From assembly GCF_029784165.1 (NCBI RefSeq), contig NC_073694.1, forward strand, positions 166,126,118-166,190,117: a stretch of DNA of 64,000 nucleotides. Direction: 5' to 3'. A program made the position numbers and the translations under genes. This DNA comes from Wyeomyia smithii (taxonomy: Eukaryota > Arthropoda > Insecta > Diptera > Culicidae). Below, one piece after another: positions 12,018 through 24,350 of the stretch (the stretch's first letter is position 1; the number at the start of each line of letters is the position of its first letter). The notes under the pieces were generated by a model that saw nothing but the letters and a program-made list of their open reading frames with translations, made no database searches and was not told the DNA's origin.

Positions 12018-14233
12018 CTCCAAAAAAAAACTCTGGTTCGGGTCGAGCTTATTTAAAAGTTACCGATCATGAAACGATTGTTATAAATAATTGTGGTACG
12101 GGAAGTAAAATAAATCAAGTAAAATTGAAGTGCTGGAAAAATTACTCGAAACAAAAGGTTTCGGAGCTTGTTGCAAGAAACTTGGATTTTTTCCTATCTC
12201 GTAGCCTTGATGATAAAGCAGCTATTTTGAACAATGTTTTAAAAAACTGTACTAATCAGTTAGTCAAACAAAGTAATGTTGTTGTTAAGAACTCGAACAA
12301 CTGGTACAATCTAAATCTTTTGCGCCTCAGGCGAAAAAGAGACAAATTGTATAAAAAGTTTTGTAGAACAGCAAATGATAATGATTGGTACAATTATACA
12401 GTTGCTAGGAATATATATTCACAATCTCTGAACAAAACACGGAGCGAATATATACAGGGGAAAATTGATCAACATAAAAACAACAGCAAAGAGTTATGGA
12501 GAATACTGAAGTCATTACTGAAACCTTGCAATTTTAATCCGCGGTCCATAACTTTCGATGGCATTGAAGAACATTCTGAAGCAACAATTGCAAGTAAGTT
12601 CAATGATTATTTCATCGAAAGTGTTTCATTGATCAATCAATCAATTGAATTGGTTGATGAACCGGATGAAATAAAACGGCCGTATAATGGTAATTGTAGT
12701 TTTGAAAACTTTCACCAACTTACACTAGATCAACTTAAACATATGTTTTTCTCTTCATAAAACGGCTGGAATTGATAACGTTAATGCTAGAGTTATTCAA
12801 GATTGTTTTCATGTTATCGGGCACGATCTACTTGGCCTTTTAAACGAATCATTACAAACGGGGCACGTGCCACAAATTTGGAAGGAGTCTATAGTGATTC
12901 CGATACAAAAAGTTGCTGGGACGATTAAAGCCGAAGAGTTTCGTCCTATCAATATGTTGCACACTTTAGAGAAAATCTTAGAACTTGCTATAAAAGGCCA
13001 ACTGTTACAATATTTGAACTCTAACGGTTTGCTGATACCAGAACAATCAGGATATCGGGAAGGCCATTCTTGTGAAACTGCATTGAATTTGGTGTTAGCA
13101 AAATGGAAAGAAAATATGAGCGTAAGGATACTATTGTTGCGGTGTTTTTGGATCTTAAACGCGCTTTTGAAACGATTTCTAGGCCCTTATTGTTACAAAC
13201 TATAAAGCGCTTTGGAATTACGAGTACTGCATACAAATGGTTTGGAAACTACTTGTGTGACAGAACTCAAAAGACTATTTTCAATGATTTTACCTCTGAT
13301 CCCATAAGGAACACTCTTGGTGTACCTCAGGGAAGTGTATTAGGGCCTATTTTGTTTATTATGTACATTAATGATATGAGAAGAGCCTTACGTTTTTGTG
13401 ACATAAATCTTTTTGCTGATGACACAGTATTGTTCATTGCAGCTAAAAATTTCGAAGAAGCCATATTGCATTTAAACAAAGATTTGCGATCGCTGAGCGG
13501 ATGGTTGAAATTCAAACAGCTAAAATTGAATACCAACAAAACAAAATTCATGATTATTTCGCGAAACCGTGTAAATGAGAATGTCTCAGTTGAAATTGAT
13601 GGTGAGACAATTGATCGCGTGAGTGAGATCAAATATCTTGGCGTGATTATTGATGACAAGCTAAGGTTCAATGTTCACATTGATAATGTCATCAAGAAAA
13701 TTGCCAAGAAATATGGAATCCTCTGTCGTTTGAAAAAGGAGTTGAATACTTTCAGCAAGATTCATCTCTATAAATCAATCATCTCTCCTCATTTAGACTT
13801 CTGCACTTCCATTTTATTTTTGGCAAATGAAACACAAATATCGAGATTGCAGCGTTTGCAAAATAAAATAATGCGGTTGATTTTGAGAAGCAATAGATAC
13901 ACTTCCTCGTCCTTGATGCTTGACGCTCTGCAATGGCTATCGGTGAAGCAACGAATTGTTTTTCTGACAATGGTGTTCTTTTTTAAAGTAGCTAATGGAT
14001 TGCTGCCCCGATATTTGTGTGATCGAATTGTTAGAGGAAGTGACATCCATAGATATAACACAAGAAATGCGGGAGAAATTAGAACACCACATTTTTTAAC
14101 TAGTGCTTCCCAAAATTCATTGTTCTTCAAAGGAATAAATGTATACAATTCGATGCCTAGACACATCAGACGTACGGCGACGCTATCAGAATTCGAAAGA
14201 CTATGCATTTCACACGTCAAAGCTGAATTTTAA
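12018..14233 (+). pseudogene. Non-LTR reverse transcriptase relic, second copy
   Basis: Same sequence and same disabling frameshifts as the copy at 5575-7790, with catalytic FADDT at about 13412. Shared lesions show it was already dead when the 6.44-kb block was duplicated. Confidence 0.88.
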
Positions 14234-14670
14234 GCAGTTATTTATTTTTTTTTTAATTTAGCTGAACTGTAATTGACGAAGTTCTTGTAACGGATGATCT
14301 CTGTGGACTCTGCTTATATAGCTTTTTAAAGGAATATGGTAGCACTGAAAAACTATTATGTTCGTCACGAGGGTGATGATGGATTTTGTAATTATTGATG
14401 TAGTATAAAAAAAAATAGAGTAGTCTACGAAGGTTTGAAAATCGCGCGCGATGATCAGATATGAAGGACTGAGTTTAGAAATTTAATCATTTGACATGGA
14501 GAATACCTTTATTATTTTATTTTGACATTATCAAGATACTCGTCAGAGTAATCGGAACGATTTTAGTTCTGCTGGTTGCTATTGGACATTGGTTTCCTAG
14601 CCGGTCTAGGATATTTTCGAGTTGGAAATATTCTCAACTTCCCTAGGTGGGGGCTCTCTTATAAATCACA

Positions 14671-14848
14671 ATGAAGTTGACAGTTGGACTTGTGCTTTGC
14701 TTGCTAATCACGGCAGGAATGGCCTCGTCGGGATTGTATCGACTTTGTGGATGATTACACTGGATGTTGGCTTAACTCAGATGCAATTAATGTCTTTTGG
14801 CTGACAGTTGCAAATAAATTGACTGTCGATGAATTACTTGATTTTTGA
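14671..14848 (+). pseudogene. Small secreted-peptide-like gene broken by a frameshift (copy 2)
   Basis: Duplicate of 8228-8405 with the same signal-peptide-like start and the same frame change. Confidence 0.4.
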
Positions 14849-15164
14849 CGAATATTTTCTCTATTTGAATCGCTGCAAAGCATTGAATCAATTGTGAAGA
14901 AATTTATATCTGTGATGAAAACCAGTTCGTTTTGTTTGCTTATCTGCTTTAACTGTTTTATAATAATTATCTTGTAGATAAATCGTCTTTCTCACACCTT
15001 TGTAGGGGTGAGAGGTGGGACCATCATCATCGAGCTTGGGTTTCACAGCTTCGGGTTCGGGTTTCCCGAAAATGAAATTTTCGGTTTCGGGTTTCTACAC
15101 AAAGTAACAGTAACATTATGATTTTAGCAGCACCTGGAAATTAGAGTTTAAAATGCCATTTCAC

Positions 15165-15394
15165 CAGGCCTGGATTTAAGTAGGGGAGGGGGGGGGGGTC
15201 TTAAATGCCCCGGGCGTTTTGACACGATGGGACCCCCTGGTTCTAGACCAGACGTGAATACAGGTTGGAGACCTTTTTTTGTTTTGCTCGTCACCTTCCA
15301 GCGAAGCGTTAAATCATTTCAACTAATATTTTTGAGAAAAGAGGCCCCACGAAAATTTCTGACCCGGGCCTCCCAACACCTAAATCCCGCTCTG
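15165..15394. mobile_element. hAT-type MITE (copy 2)
   Basis: Copy of 8722-8951 inside the second 6.44-kb unit, with the same terminal inverted repeats and flanking octamers. Confidence 0.8.
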
Positions 15395-17777
15395 CATTTC
15401 AATCCACTAACTCCGTTCCCAAGAAACTTATATGTACAAATTATTTCATGGATGAACAAACCTCCAGGGTTAATTTTAGCTCGATTGGGGGACATCGATA
15501 CAAAGCGTAGTTGCGCTCCTGACACAATGGGTTCAAATAATGATTCAAAACATGTATGAATAATGAAATTTTCTCGGTCGTTACTAAAATGGCGCAGTTT
15601 TTAATAACATCAAATGAAAGCTCTATAAAACGTATAGCTTAGATACAGGGTCCAGTTTTGTTGACAAGCAAAAAAGAGCTGTAATAATCACCATTTTTTT
15701 TTGAAGTAAAATGCACATATCCTATACTGAACCACGACAGCAACTCTTAACAACCGGCATTTTATATTTTTTTTTTTAGGATAGAATTTCGATTTTTGAA
15801 AATTGTTCTAGACGCCCCGATAGAAAATTTCAATTTTGGTAGGATATTAAAGGGGACAGCTCAAGCTTTCGAATGACGAGTATTAGAGCGATACTATATT
15901 TTTTTGGATAAGTTCTTCAACCAGAGACACCGTGTGATAAAGGTAATTTTTCAATCTCGTTTCTCTTGGAACCAGTCTTGGCATACTCATCGTGTGTAAC
16001 AAAGAGACTCATATAATTTGCACAGAACACTGAAGCATGTTGAAAAAAAAAAAACGAATGAGTTGATTATTTTTTCGCGCACTAAAAGCAGAAGCACTCT
16101 GTGTGAAGAAAGCAAAATACGAAACATCAGAAAGCTTGTATTGTAAAGAGTAAGCGCGTGAAGCTCCCGCAGAGGGACTTTCTCGATCGCAACTGATAAA
16201 ATGTAGATAGCGCACATTTATTGCTCAATGATAAGGGCACTATGATGAAAATTATAGCTGGGGAAACTTTTCTGACTGTTTCCTTAATAACCTGTTCTTC
16301 AGCGTTCACGTAGAGCTCTGCGCTATACTCACTGTGATATGCTCACTGCGTGTTTTTACTATCACGGTGCAGGTCTATGATAAATTTAGCTCAGACACAG
16401 TAAATTTACTCAAATTTACTGTTTATAAATGCACAAAGGTGAGTAAGTGGACAAGACTGCTTGGAACTATGAATTTAGAGTGGTGCCAGTGCCGTACGAA
16501 ACCCACAATAAAAAAGGAATGTTAGAATATAGTCTTTGCTTTGTTAGAGACCGTGTATACCTCTGCATCCCTACAAAGACCACGTAAGGAAGTTTTGGTT
16601 AGTGAGGTAGGAGCAGAGCCGGATTCACGACTGTGGAGGCCCGGGGCCCAGTTTACAGTGGGGGCCCCAAAATAAAGTAAAACCGTTTTTTTTATCGTAC
16701 GCGTTATAAAAACATTTCTTTGTTATTGGAAAGTTACCAAAAATTTGTTCGAGTTTTTTTTTAGAGAACTTATCAATTAAAAAATCAACATTCAACTCCT
16801 TCAGAACATCGTACTCTCAACTTAACAATGCTAAGTTTGACAGCCTTTCATTCTTCATAGTCGTACGCAACCTAACCAATCATCTTCATCTTCGTCTTCG
16901 AAAAAGACCTTTCTCCAATTGCGTTCGACAATAGATGAAGAAAAAAATTGCGTTCGAGATCACTATGCTTGTTCAGACTACGCACAGTGGTCTGGAACTG
17001 CATAAAGTCGGAAAAAAGTCAATTTTTTAACTTAATGCATCGAGCAAGCCCTATTCGCGAATCATTTCTTCAGAGTTTAAGCTAGTGGAAAATCATCAGA
17101 ATGTTGGGATTATTAATGTTGTCATACATTTAACTTAGTTGAGAAACTTAGCTTCTTGTGCATTCACGAATTATCTATTTTTACGTTGTTTACTCAGGTG
17201 ATTTATTACAGAATGCAGAAGTAGTAATGAATGTTACAATAGTGTCAAATTGATTATATGGCCTTACTATAGCATTCTTACAACTTCAGTTATCCTTTTT
17301 AAGGGTTGTTTCAAGGGAATAAGCTCTCCACAAAATAAGTATAAAAAAATACTTGGCACTCCAACTTTGTGTAGAGTTTTAAATGGTATCCCCGCCGATA
17401 CCCGCACTCGTTCAAAGACTATAATGTTCCCTCGTGTTCATAGAGACAGGAACAAAAAAGATTTCTGGGCAATTTTCGCCGAAACGTTTACAATATTAAA
17501 AAACAAAAACGAGCGTGCGACACGCAAGCGGACATTTTTCAGCAAGCAATGTGAGCTTGGAACGCCACTCATATAATTAAAACTCAAACTACCTAAATGT
17601 TGATAGCCGTTACGCGTACCTTAACTTTGTTTAATATACCTGGATCGTGAAGTTCGAGATTTTCCGGGGTTTTCTTCTTCAACATGCTATAAGTAGCCGT
17701 ACATCAAGTTTTTTGAGATTATTTGCTAAATTTCTCAAAAAATACATCAGGTACTAATTTCATATCCAAGGAAGAGT

Positions 17778-17904
17778 CAGCTCGTAGTCGGCAGCGAGGA
17801 TAAAAAATTTGCTTTAGTTTTTAAGTCATCAGATATAATTGGCGCCGTTAAACATTAAATTGTATTTGTGCCGTGTCAAATAAATGTTATGTGAAGAAAA
17901 AAAA
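17778..17904 (+). mobile_element. 5'-truncated non-LTR/SINE 3' tail with 16-bp TSD
   Basis: A 127-bp insert ends in 'gtgccgtgtcaaataaatg' and a short A-rich tail. It is flanked by an exact 16-bp duplication, atatccaaggaagagt, at 17762-17777 and 17905-17920. This is the signature of target-primed reverse transcription. The same tail occurs at 33259-33290. Confidence 0.85.
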
Positions 17905-18160
17905 ATATCCAAGGAAGAGTTTCTCAAAATACTATTCTCTACAAACTTCCTTTAGACATTATCCTTCTATTTTGCTTCCTTGAGAAGTTAGTGACAGCGC
18001 CACCCTAGCGGTGAAATTTTGAACTACATAGCCATTACCAAAAGTTGACCAATGGTTTCACGATCAACTTTTGAGAAGACATCGTTCATCTAGGAGGCAA
18101 CCCTGAGAAGTTATTAATTTCGCCCTGATTTCAGTCCTTTCCGACCACTGGGCTACGCCA

Positions 18161-18533
18161 CATATCACCTGATATCGCTAGATGATATCGGATATCACCT
18201 CGGGTGTTCACTCTACAGTCAGATGATATGATTTGACATTTACTTTGGTAATTGAAAAGAGAAGACAACAAAAATAGGTCAAGTCAAAAACGAGACAACA
18301 AGAGCAATGTAATTAGGAAATGCGAATTTCAAAATTTGTAGGGTTGCGTCAAATGTCTTTTAGCCGTGTTGGCAACTGCTGCAATTCTGATTTTTATTGG
18401 TTTTCGAACATGATATCCGTGATACCATGTAGCCGAGGTGATATCCAATGACAGCTCGATTGTATGGGATATCAGGTGATATGGATGGTGATATGGCCTC
18501 GACAGCATGAATCGCCTGATATCAGGTAATATG
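18161..18533. mobile_element. GATATC-rich MITE with inverted ends
   Basis: The left end CATATCACCTGATATC pairs with the complement at the right end (GATATCAGGTAATATG). About 370 bp, no coding, and many internal GATATC/ATATCAC palindromes. TSD not clear. Confidence 0.5.
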
Positions 18534-18617
18534 CAGTGTAGTGTGAACGGATAGGCTCAAATAGATCCTCAAATAAAATAATTTTTGCAAAGTACTAACA
18601 AGTTTTTGATTTTTTTC

Positions 18618-18881
18618 TACGAGTCGACGAACTATCCACTCATTTACAAGACGCCGACAAAGCCCGTATCATCCATCAACAATTGAGTCTCAACAACTAC
18701 CCAAAATCGCTCAGGAACAGACTCATAAACCGCAGGCAAGAAAACATTATTACACCACAAGAATCAACCGATGAAAACCTGAAATATACTTACCGTTCAA
18801 TACCATACATTCCATACCTGTCGAACCGAATCGACAAACACCTGAAAAACGAATACAAAAACATACGACTAGCACACCGCA
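18618..18881 (+). mobile_element. Penelope-like element 1, part A (thumb/linker upstream of GIY-YIG)
   Basis: Translates in one frame from about 18620 (RVDELSTHLQDADKARII) through SIPYIPYLSNRIDK to NIRLAHR, matching the corresponding stretch of PLE 2 (NDLSTNLTDTQ...SIPYIPMLTP). The reverse transcriptase core is missing, so the copy is 5'-truncated. It breaks off at 18881, where a 2.86-kb retroposon is inserted. Confidence 0.85.
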
Positions 18882-20506
18882 TGAGCATGAGCATGAGCAT
18901 GATTGACCGCCCGCGGTTGCTACTCCGTTATTGCCAGATCAGCTGTAATTACACAGAGAACCAATGGATGATGCTTGGGATTAACATTCATCCTCAATGT
19001 GTAAAAACTGGTGACCTTAATCTTTATATTAGGCAATACCAGCGCCGGCCGCATCCGAATGCAGGTCAAAGAAGGAATGTGTATGGGAATATGTTGACGT
19101 GATACTCGCTTTATTGGAAGCCGAGAACACCTCTGCACTCCCACGAGAAATCACTGGGATGTTGGAGAAAAGGGTAAGGTTTGCAGCAGGTTTCGTTTTG
19201 GTAAACGATGCGCTGAGTTCTAATACCGGGTTCATAATAACAAATATCGTGCGTACGAGTTCATTATATCTTCTACGGAAATCATAACGCGATCCGAACT
19301 CATTCCGGTTGATGATGTAACACCGCAAAAATAAAGCGCACGCGAGGATACCGGACCTATAACCTAATCAAGACAGACTCAAATATTCGAAAATATGCTT
19401 ATAAAGTCATTATGCAACTACCGAAACGTATCTCTCATTGATTTATCTCAGCTGACTACACAATGTTACGAAGCAACCAGATATGCATTAACCAAAAACA
19501 AGAAAAAAGTAAATATATAGACCCTCAACACATACTGCAAGCGGTCAGCAAGAGAGCTTCAATAATGGCCTTTTTGCTTGGCCATCGCCGTTAGAATCGA
19601 ACGAAAAAAAAAAGAATAAGAAAAAAAAAGATGTGTGCGTCGGCAGACGAGTCGCGTATAATCCTGATACTAATTGCAAATAATTGCGACATTTGGTGGC
19701 GATTAATTACAATGTTTTGTCGCGATTAATTATTTACGATATTTATCGAACGAACGGAACCTACTCTGAATCACTGCGTGCTGGAATAGAGCCGACGGGT
19801 GGACAGTCTGCGAATAAATGGTTTGGTACACCTCGTAAGTCGCAACACACCGAAAATCTATATTTGAGCAAAGCTCACCTGGGCCGAAAACACGTTTACC
19901 CCGAAAAATTATGCGCGACCGCTCTATTCCCTCTTACCGACGCATACGCGCGGAGACACGGTATTTCGCGTTGATTACCACTTACTTCTTAAATAATAAA
20001 GCGAAGATACCTACTGAGTATGAAAAACTGGCAAAGTTTCATGCATTCATAGCTAGAAAATTTTAAAAAATGCAAATATGCATATCTAACAAGACCGAGT
20101 ACTAATTAGATTTAACAAAATGCCAAAACAATCGCAATCAAAATTTATTTGCCATGCTGACCGACAAGATTTCTACTTAATTAAATTTAAAATTGTCTAT
20201 GTGTTTCAGTATTCACTCAAAAGCTAGAAAAATCATAAAACAAGGGCATAAAACTGCTCAAAATGTTCGTTACAGCGTCTCCGTTCACCTGAGGAAATAA
20301 TATCAACAATGAAGACTGACGCGCAACTGTTTCACGAAGCCGCGGTCACAAGCTGGGATGCCACAAACACAGACCAATCTGTGCAAAACAAAATTCCCAC
20401 ACAAGTATATGTACATACAGAACTGAAAACGCGCCCTTCAAAATACAGGCTGATGTTAGGCCGACGCCACACTGCAAAGGACGCGGCGCGAAATGCGTCA
20501 TTTCTC

Positions 20507-21099
20507 AGGCTAATGACATACTGAGGCGTCAAATGAAGCGAAGCAAGAAGCGTCGCAAAGGCGTCCGAGCTACTTCTTCGAACGTCTATATGAAACGCTC
20601 AAACCGGTCATACTCGAGCGGCAACGACGCGTCGGTAGAGGTGGCGAAACAGAACGAGTAGTGTTTTGACGCGCGTAGACGTACGCGGTAATACCTTGTT
20701 CAGACTAAATCTTTCATCGCCAGGTGCTTTATATTTGTTTTATTTTGGTTGACATGGTAATACCATGTCAGACTAAACCTGATATCGCCAGGTGCTTTAT
20801 ATTTCGCTTTATTTTGGTCTTAAATCTTAAAAAAAGAAAAAGAGGTCATTTTTCGGATAGAAAATATTATCAGGAAAAAGTGATTTACCGTGCTTGAAGA
20901 AGCAAACAAATCTTCATTGGACGAATTCATATTTCCTCTAAACATAACCGGTGCTGGAATCTAGGAATATGACAACACAACGCATTTGCGACGCTCGCTC
21001 CAGTATGTCATAGGAAGCTTCACCCAACGCTTCTGTTTATTCCGCTTGTTATACGCTCAACGCTTCGCCTCATTTGACGCCTCAGTATGTCAGTAGCCT
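20507..21099. mobile_element. TIR element inside the GAGCAT retroposon
   Basis: Inverted ends of about 40 bp (AGGCTAATGACATACTGAGG and onward to 'gcgtcaaatgaagcgaagc'; right arm the complement with few differences). About 593 bp, with no transposase frame. A convincing TSD was not found. Confidence 0.65.
20687..20820 (+). repeat. 69-bp tandem dimer
   Basis: Two adjacent units each start ggtaatacc and contain 'atcgccaggtgctttatatt', with period 69 bp. It lies in the internal part of the TIR element at 20507-21099. Confidence 0.75.
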
Positions 21100-21768
21100 C
21101 ACGCAAGGAGAAAAAAAAACAACAATGAAAACTGACGCGCGTTAAAACACATCCCGAACTGTTTCGACGCAGTCATCCGAACAGCAGCGGCTCCAGTACG
21201 CACCGTACCTACTGTAAACGATTGAGTGAGAAAATTCCAAAAACGGCATCTAAAAAAACCGCGATAACAATCAGAGATGCCACATATGTAAATTTAAGTT
21301 TATTTGTGAATTATAAATTTCTCATCCATACAGTTTACAGTTTACAGATTTGTAAAGCCATATAGATTCCTACGATTTTCTACGAAATTTACAAATTTTT
21401 ATACAGACTTTTATACTGGAAATTTTTCGATGTTCAGTATACAGAAATGTAGGATCCCCACAAAAGGAATTGTGAAAAGCAGAAAAAAAACATTGGTTCC
21501 CTTTTGCATGCAAATCAAACAAAAAAAAAACACAGGCAAAACGTCACCAACACTAATACTTATCCTTTAATTCTCGCGTCCTCTCTGAACCATCATGCTG
21601 GTGCGAGAACGTGCCGCACGCAAGAGCACCTTGCACTTACTCACACACACTTATGGCAAGGCAAGGGCTAGCGGGAAACGTGCTCCGCCACCGAAAAAGA
21701 AATGCAGCTCTCACAAATTAGCCACAAAATTGAAAAAAAAAAAAAAAACATACGACTAGCACACCGCA

Positions 21769-22100
21769 ACATAAAAACAGTTGGACAATTACTCCAAAAC
21801 AACGTCATATACAAGATACCATGCAAAAACTGCGACGCCTGCTACGTCGGAATGACAACAAACATGCTTAAAACAAGAATCAGCGGACACCGAAAGTACT
21901 ACAACACTTGGGACAAACTACTACAGCAAGGCTACAACGCAACAGATCCACAAATTAGTTCACTAAAAGAAAAAACTGCACTAATGTACCACAGCATCAC
22001 ACAAAATCACATATTCGATTTTCACCAAACGAAAATTATAGACAGACACGATAAACCACACGCTCTACCGTTTATAGAAGTATGCCATATTGCTAACATA
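21769..22100 (+). mobile_element. Penelope-like element 1, part B (GIY-YIG endonuclease)
   Basis: Continues the PLE 1 frame after the retroposon. It encodes the GIY-YIG endonuclease typical of Penelope elements: VIYKIPCKNCDACYVGMT (the GIY-YIG equivalents are IYKI and CYVG, with a CxxC knuckle), then KTRISGHRK with the catalytic Arg, ending at CHIAN at 22100, where a TIR element interrupts it. Confidence 0.88.
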
Positions 22101-23772
22101 TGTCGTTTTCGTTTTCGCGGTGTAGCTACCCTTTTTCCGTGCTATACTTTGCAGCTTCAAATAAAACATTTTAAGTGTCATTGCATTGGTATGCGTAATA
22201 ATGGGATAGCTGTCAATTCGTTTTGTTTTGGTCATTATCACATTCGTCATTTTGTCTCGTTTCCATTTGATCGGTGTTAAGTCAGACCGGACCAAGTGAC
22301 ATTTTGATCATTTCGAGAAAAACGAGTTTGAAGTTTGTTGCTCTGGGAATTTTGAAGTTTTCAATATTTTTGCGCAGTTTTGATGTTATAAGTTGGAGTA
22401 ACTCTCTAACTGTATCATGCAATGTGACAAATGAAAAAAAGGAGTGCCGTGAGCTCAAAAAGAACAGGTTTGTAACTGATTGAATGTACATGGTCCACTC
22501 TGATTGAATCGAAGAAGAATCATTAATGACTTGGTCCATTATGACTGAACAATTGAACAAATAACTTGAGTCCATTTATCGTTGTACAGTCAAAAAGTTT
22601 TTAATCTACATGGTTAGCTTCTGCGACATCAACAATTATTGAAAATAGTTTGAATGAACCTTAAACTGTGTTTGTTTCTACAAATCTTTAGCTTCGTAAT
22701 TTCATTACGGGCATAAATCTAATTAGCTTGCATAAAACAGTAACAAACATACACTTACCACTTATTTCAAACTCCTGAGGATATAATTCATTGGTAAAAT
22801 CATCAAGTTTTAAGTCAGTATTACTACTGTAACTTGAACTTCTTTCTGAAATTGTGGAATGTTGTGTCACCCACACAAATGACTAACGTTTCTCATTTAC
22901 GTTTTCAATCAGAGTGGACCATGTACATTTTCCTCATTTACTGGTAAAGTATACCTTTTTTGACTAACGGGCAAAGAAGCATTCCAATAAGTGTTGAAAT
23001 TCAATTATGTTGACTTCAAACCGATGCTGTAAATTCCGATAATTTCAACTTTTTTCTGCTTAACACATGGTTCACTTTGTCTGCACACTATAAGGCATGC
23101 TATCAGGTCATGTTAGTGACAGTAATAAACGGTCCAAAAACACATTTAAAACCACGGCAATGCGTGAAAATTTACAGATTCCGATGGGGAGGTGAGTGAA
23201 AGAGTTATCTGATACAAAGAAATCCGGAAAAACACTTGAAAATTCTTCCGTTCGTTCGCTTTTATCAATAGCTGACCGAAGGCAGTCTCCTTGAAAATAA
23301 ACACTTGGTCCATTCTGACTGAACACTGTAATCGCTTTTCATTGGTCATGCAGACAAAAATCAAGCTGTTATTTCTGTTGTTTTAGAGATAAATAAAATC
23401 TGATTGTTGTGTGATGTAGCTTAAGAAAATCTTTATCCAATACTATCGTAAACTCGTTTTTTCCAATTTTGCGACTTGGTCCGGTCTGACTTAACACCGA
23501 CCATTTCATATGTCCATCTCGCAAATGTGCTGAGAAAAAATTTACCTGACACTTTACCACGTGGAACGAAAACCAAAACAAACCAGTTTTGACACATACG
23601 TGTGAATGTGTTGGTAACTTCCTACAGTACACTCTGCTTTTTTCGGGTGTCATCAGTGACAGAAAAAGTGTAGGGAGAGACAGAAAAAGGGTAGCACGAA
23701 AAATCAGATAAAACATTTTCGCTGTCAAAAGTGTCGTTTGAGAGTAGCTACACCGCGAAAACGAAAACAACA
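22101..23772. mobile_element. 1.67-kb TIR element with 3-bp TSD (ATA), inside PLE 1
   Basis: The ends read TGTCGTTTTCGTTTTCGCGG and the complement of TGTTGTTTTCGTTTTCGCGG. Arm similarity returns about 170 bp inside at 'gtgttaagtcagaccggac' on both sides. ATA flanks it (22098-22100 and 23773-23775). Deleting the element and one ATA rejoins the PLE frame as CHIAN-IENS-INKRTD, so the boundaries are exact. A short motif, tggtccaNtctgactgaac, recurs several times inside in both orientations. No transposase recognised; a 3-bp TSD would fit PIF/Harbinger- or Zator-type elements (inference). Confidence 0.85.
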
Positions 23773-24350
23773 ATAGAAAATAGTATCAACAAACGTACAG
23801 ACACTGAGGGACTCAACACTGTATATGCTGGTATTATACACACAATAAGAAATATCAATCACAACAAAACCGATAAACACGACAACCAATATGCAACCAC
23901 AACCTAAAGTTTTAGCGTAGCTCTCCAACACACTCACAACAAACTGTCAAGAAATAGTAGACTACTGGAAAAGACACAAAACCTATTGCTCTGATTAATA
24001 CCGCTCGAAGTTATATAGTGCTAAAAAAAGCAGTGCTAGAAAATAGTGATAACTGTTATACAGTATAGTGCACACAAAAATAGAGACATAAGCAGTGAGT
24101 ACAGTTTGTTAAGAAACAGTCGAATTTGAATTTAAGAAAATCTATTTTTACACATAGCCAAATTAAGACGCCATTTGCAATACACACCAGACACCAATGT
24201 TGGACACCAACACACTTAACAATAAAACGATAATCTTATCTGTCAGTACAAACACATACAAAAAAAAAAAACTAAAAAAAAGTAACAGAAAAAGGAAAAC
24301 TACACGTATTGTATATTTTTAGACTTCTTGAAACAGGTGCAATAAAGTCA
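23773..24350 (+). mobile_element. Penelope-like element 1, part C (C-terminus and 3' region)
   Basis: The frame resumes with NSINKRTDTEGLNTVYAGII and stops at 23905-23907. PLE 2 has the parallel STVNKRTDVDGLNATFAGIL. The following ~440 bp is non-coding 3' region, ending near 'ccgaaactgtcgg', a phrase of the type found at PLE 3' ends. The exact 3' boundary is uncertain. Confidence 0.75.

Larger units (their letters stand above)
10596..15934. mobile_element. Composite long-TIR element, TSD TGAT (copy 2)
   Basis: Duplicate of the element at 4155-9491, with the same ends and flanking TGAT (10592-10595 and 15935-15938). It was copied as part of the 6.44-kb unit rather than by its own transposition, because its flanks are duplicated too. 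Confidence 0.7.
10435..16880. repeat. Tandem segmental duplication, copy 2
   Basis: Head-to-tail second copy of the 6.44-kb unit. Identity ends at the AAT of 16878-16880, after which sequence not present in copy 1 begins ('catcttcatcttcg'). Near-perfect identity means either a very recent duplication or an assembly duplication. The sequence alone cannot tell these apart. Confidence 0.95.
18882..21743 (+). mobile_element. PolyA-tailed 2.86-kb non-coding retroposon ('GAGCAT family', copy A) with 25-bp TSD
   Basis: Starts with a GAGCAT triplet repeat and 'gattgaccgcccgcggttgc', and ends with an A-run at 21733-21743. An exact duplication of about 25 bp flanks it (18857-18881 and 21744-21768), and PLE 1 reads through in frame when the insert is removed. 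There is no long ORF, RT or endonuclease. Frames of up to 139 codons near the 5' end are not preserved as proteins between copies. The structure points to target-primed reverse transcription of a polyadenylated RNA, perhaps mobilised in trans by a LINE. Related copies lie at 52535 and 53701. A smaller TIR element sits inside at 20507-21099. Confidence 0.75.

Noticed and set aside
17250..17576. 108-codon frame considered as a hAT transposase remnant
   Set aside because: No recognisable hAT motif; kept only as hAT-interior sequence.
18882..21743. GAGCAT element as an LTR retrotransposon because it starts with TG
   Set aside because: No matching direct repeat at the other end, a 25-bp TSD and an A-tail instead.
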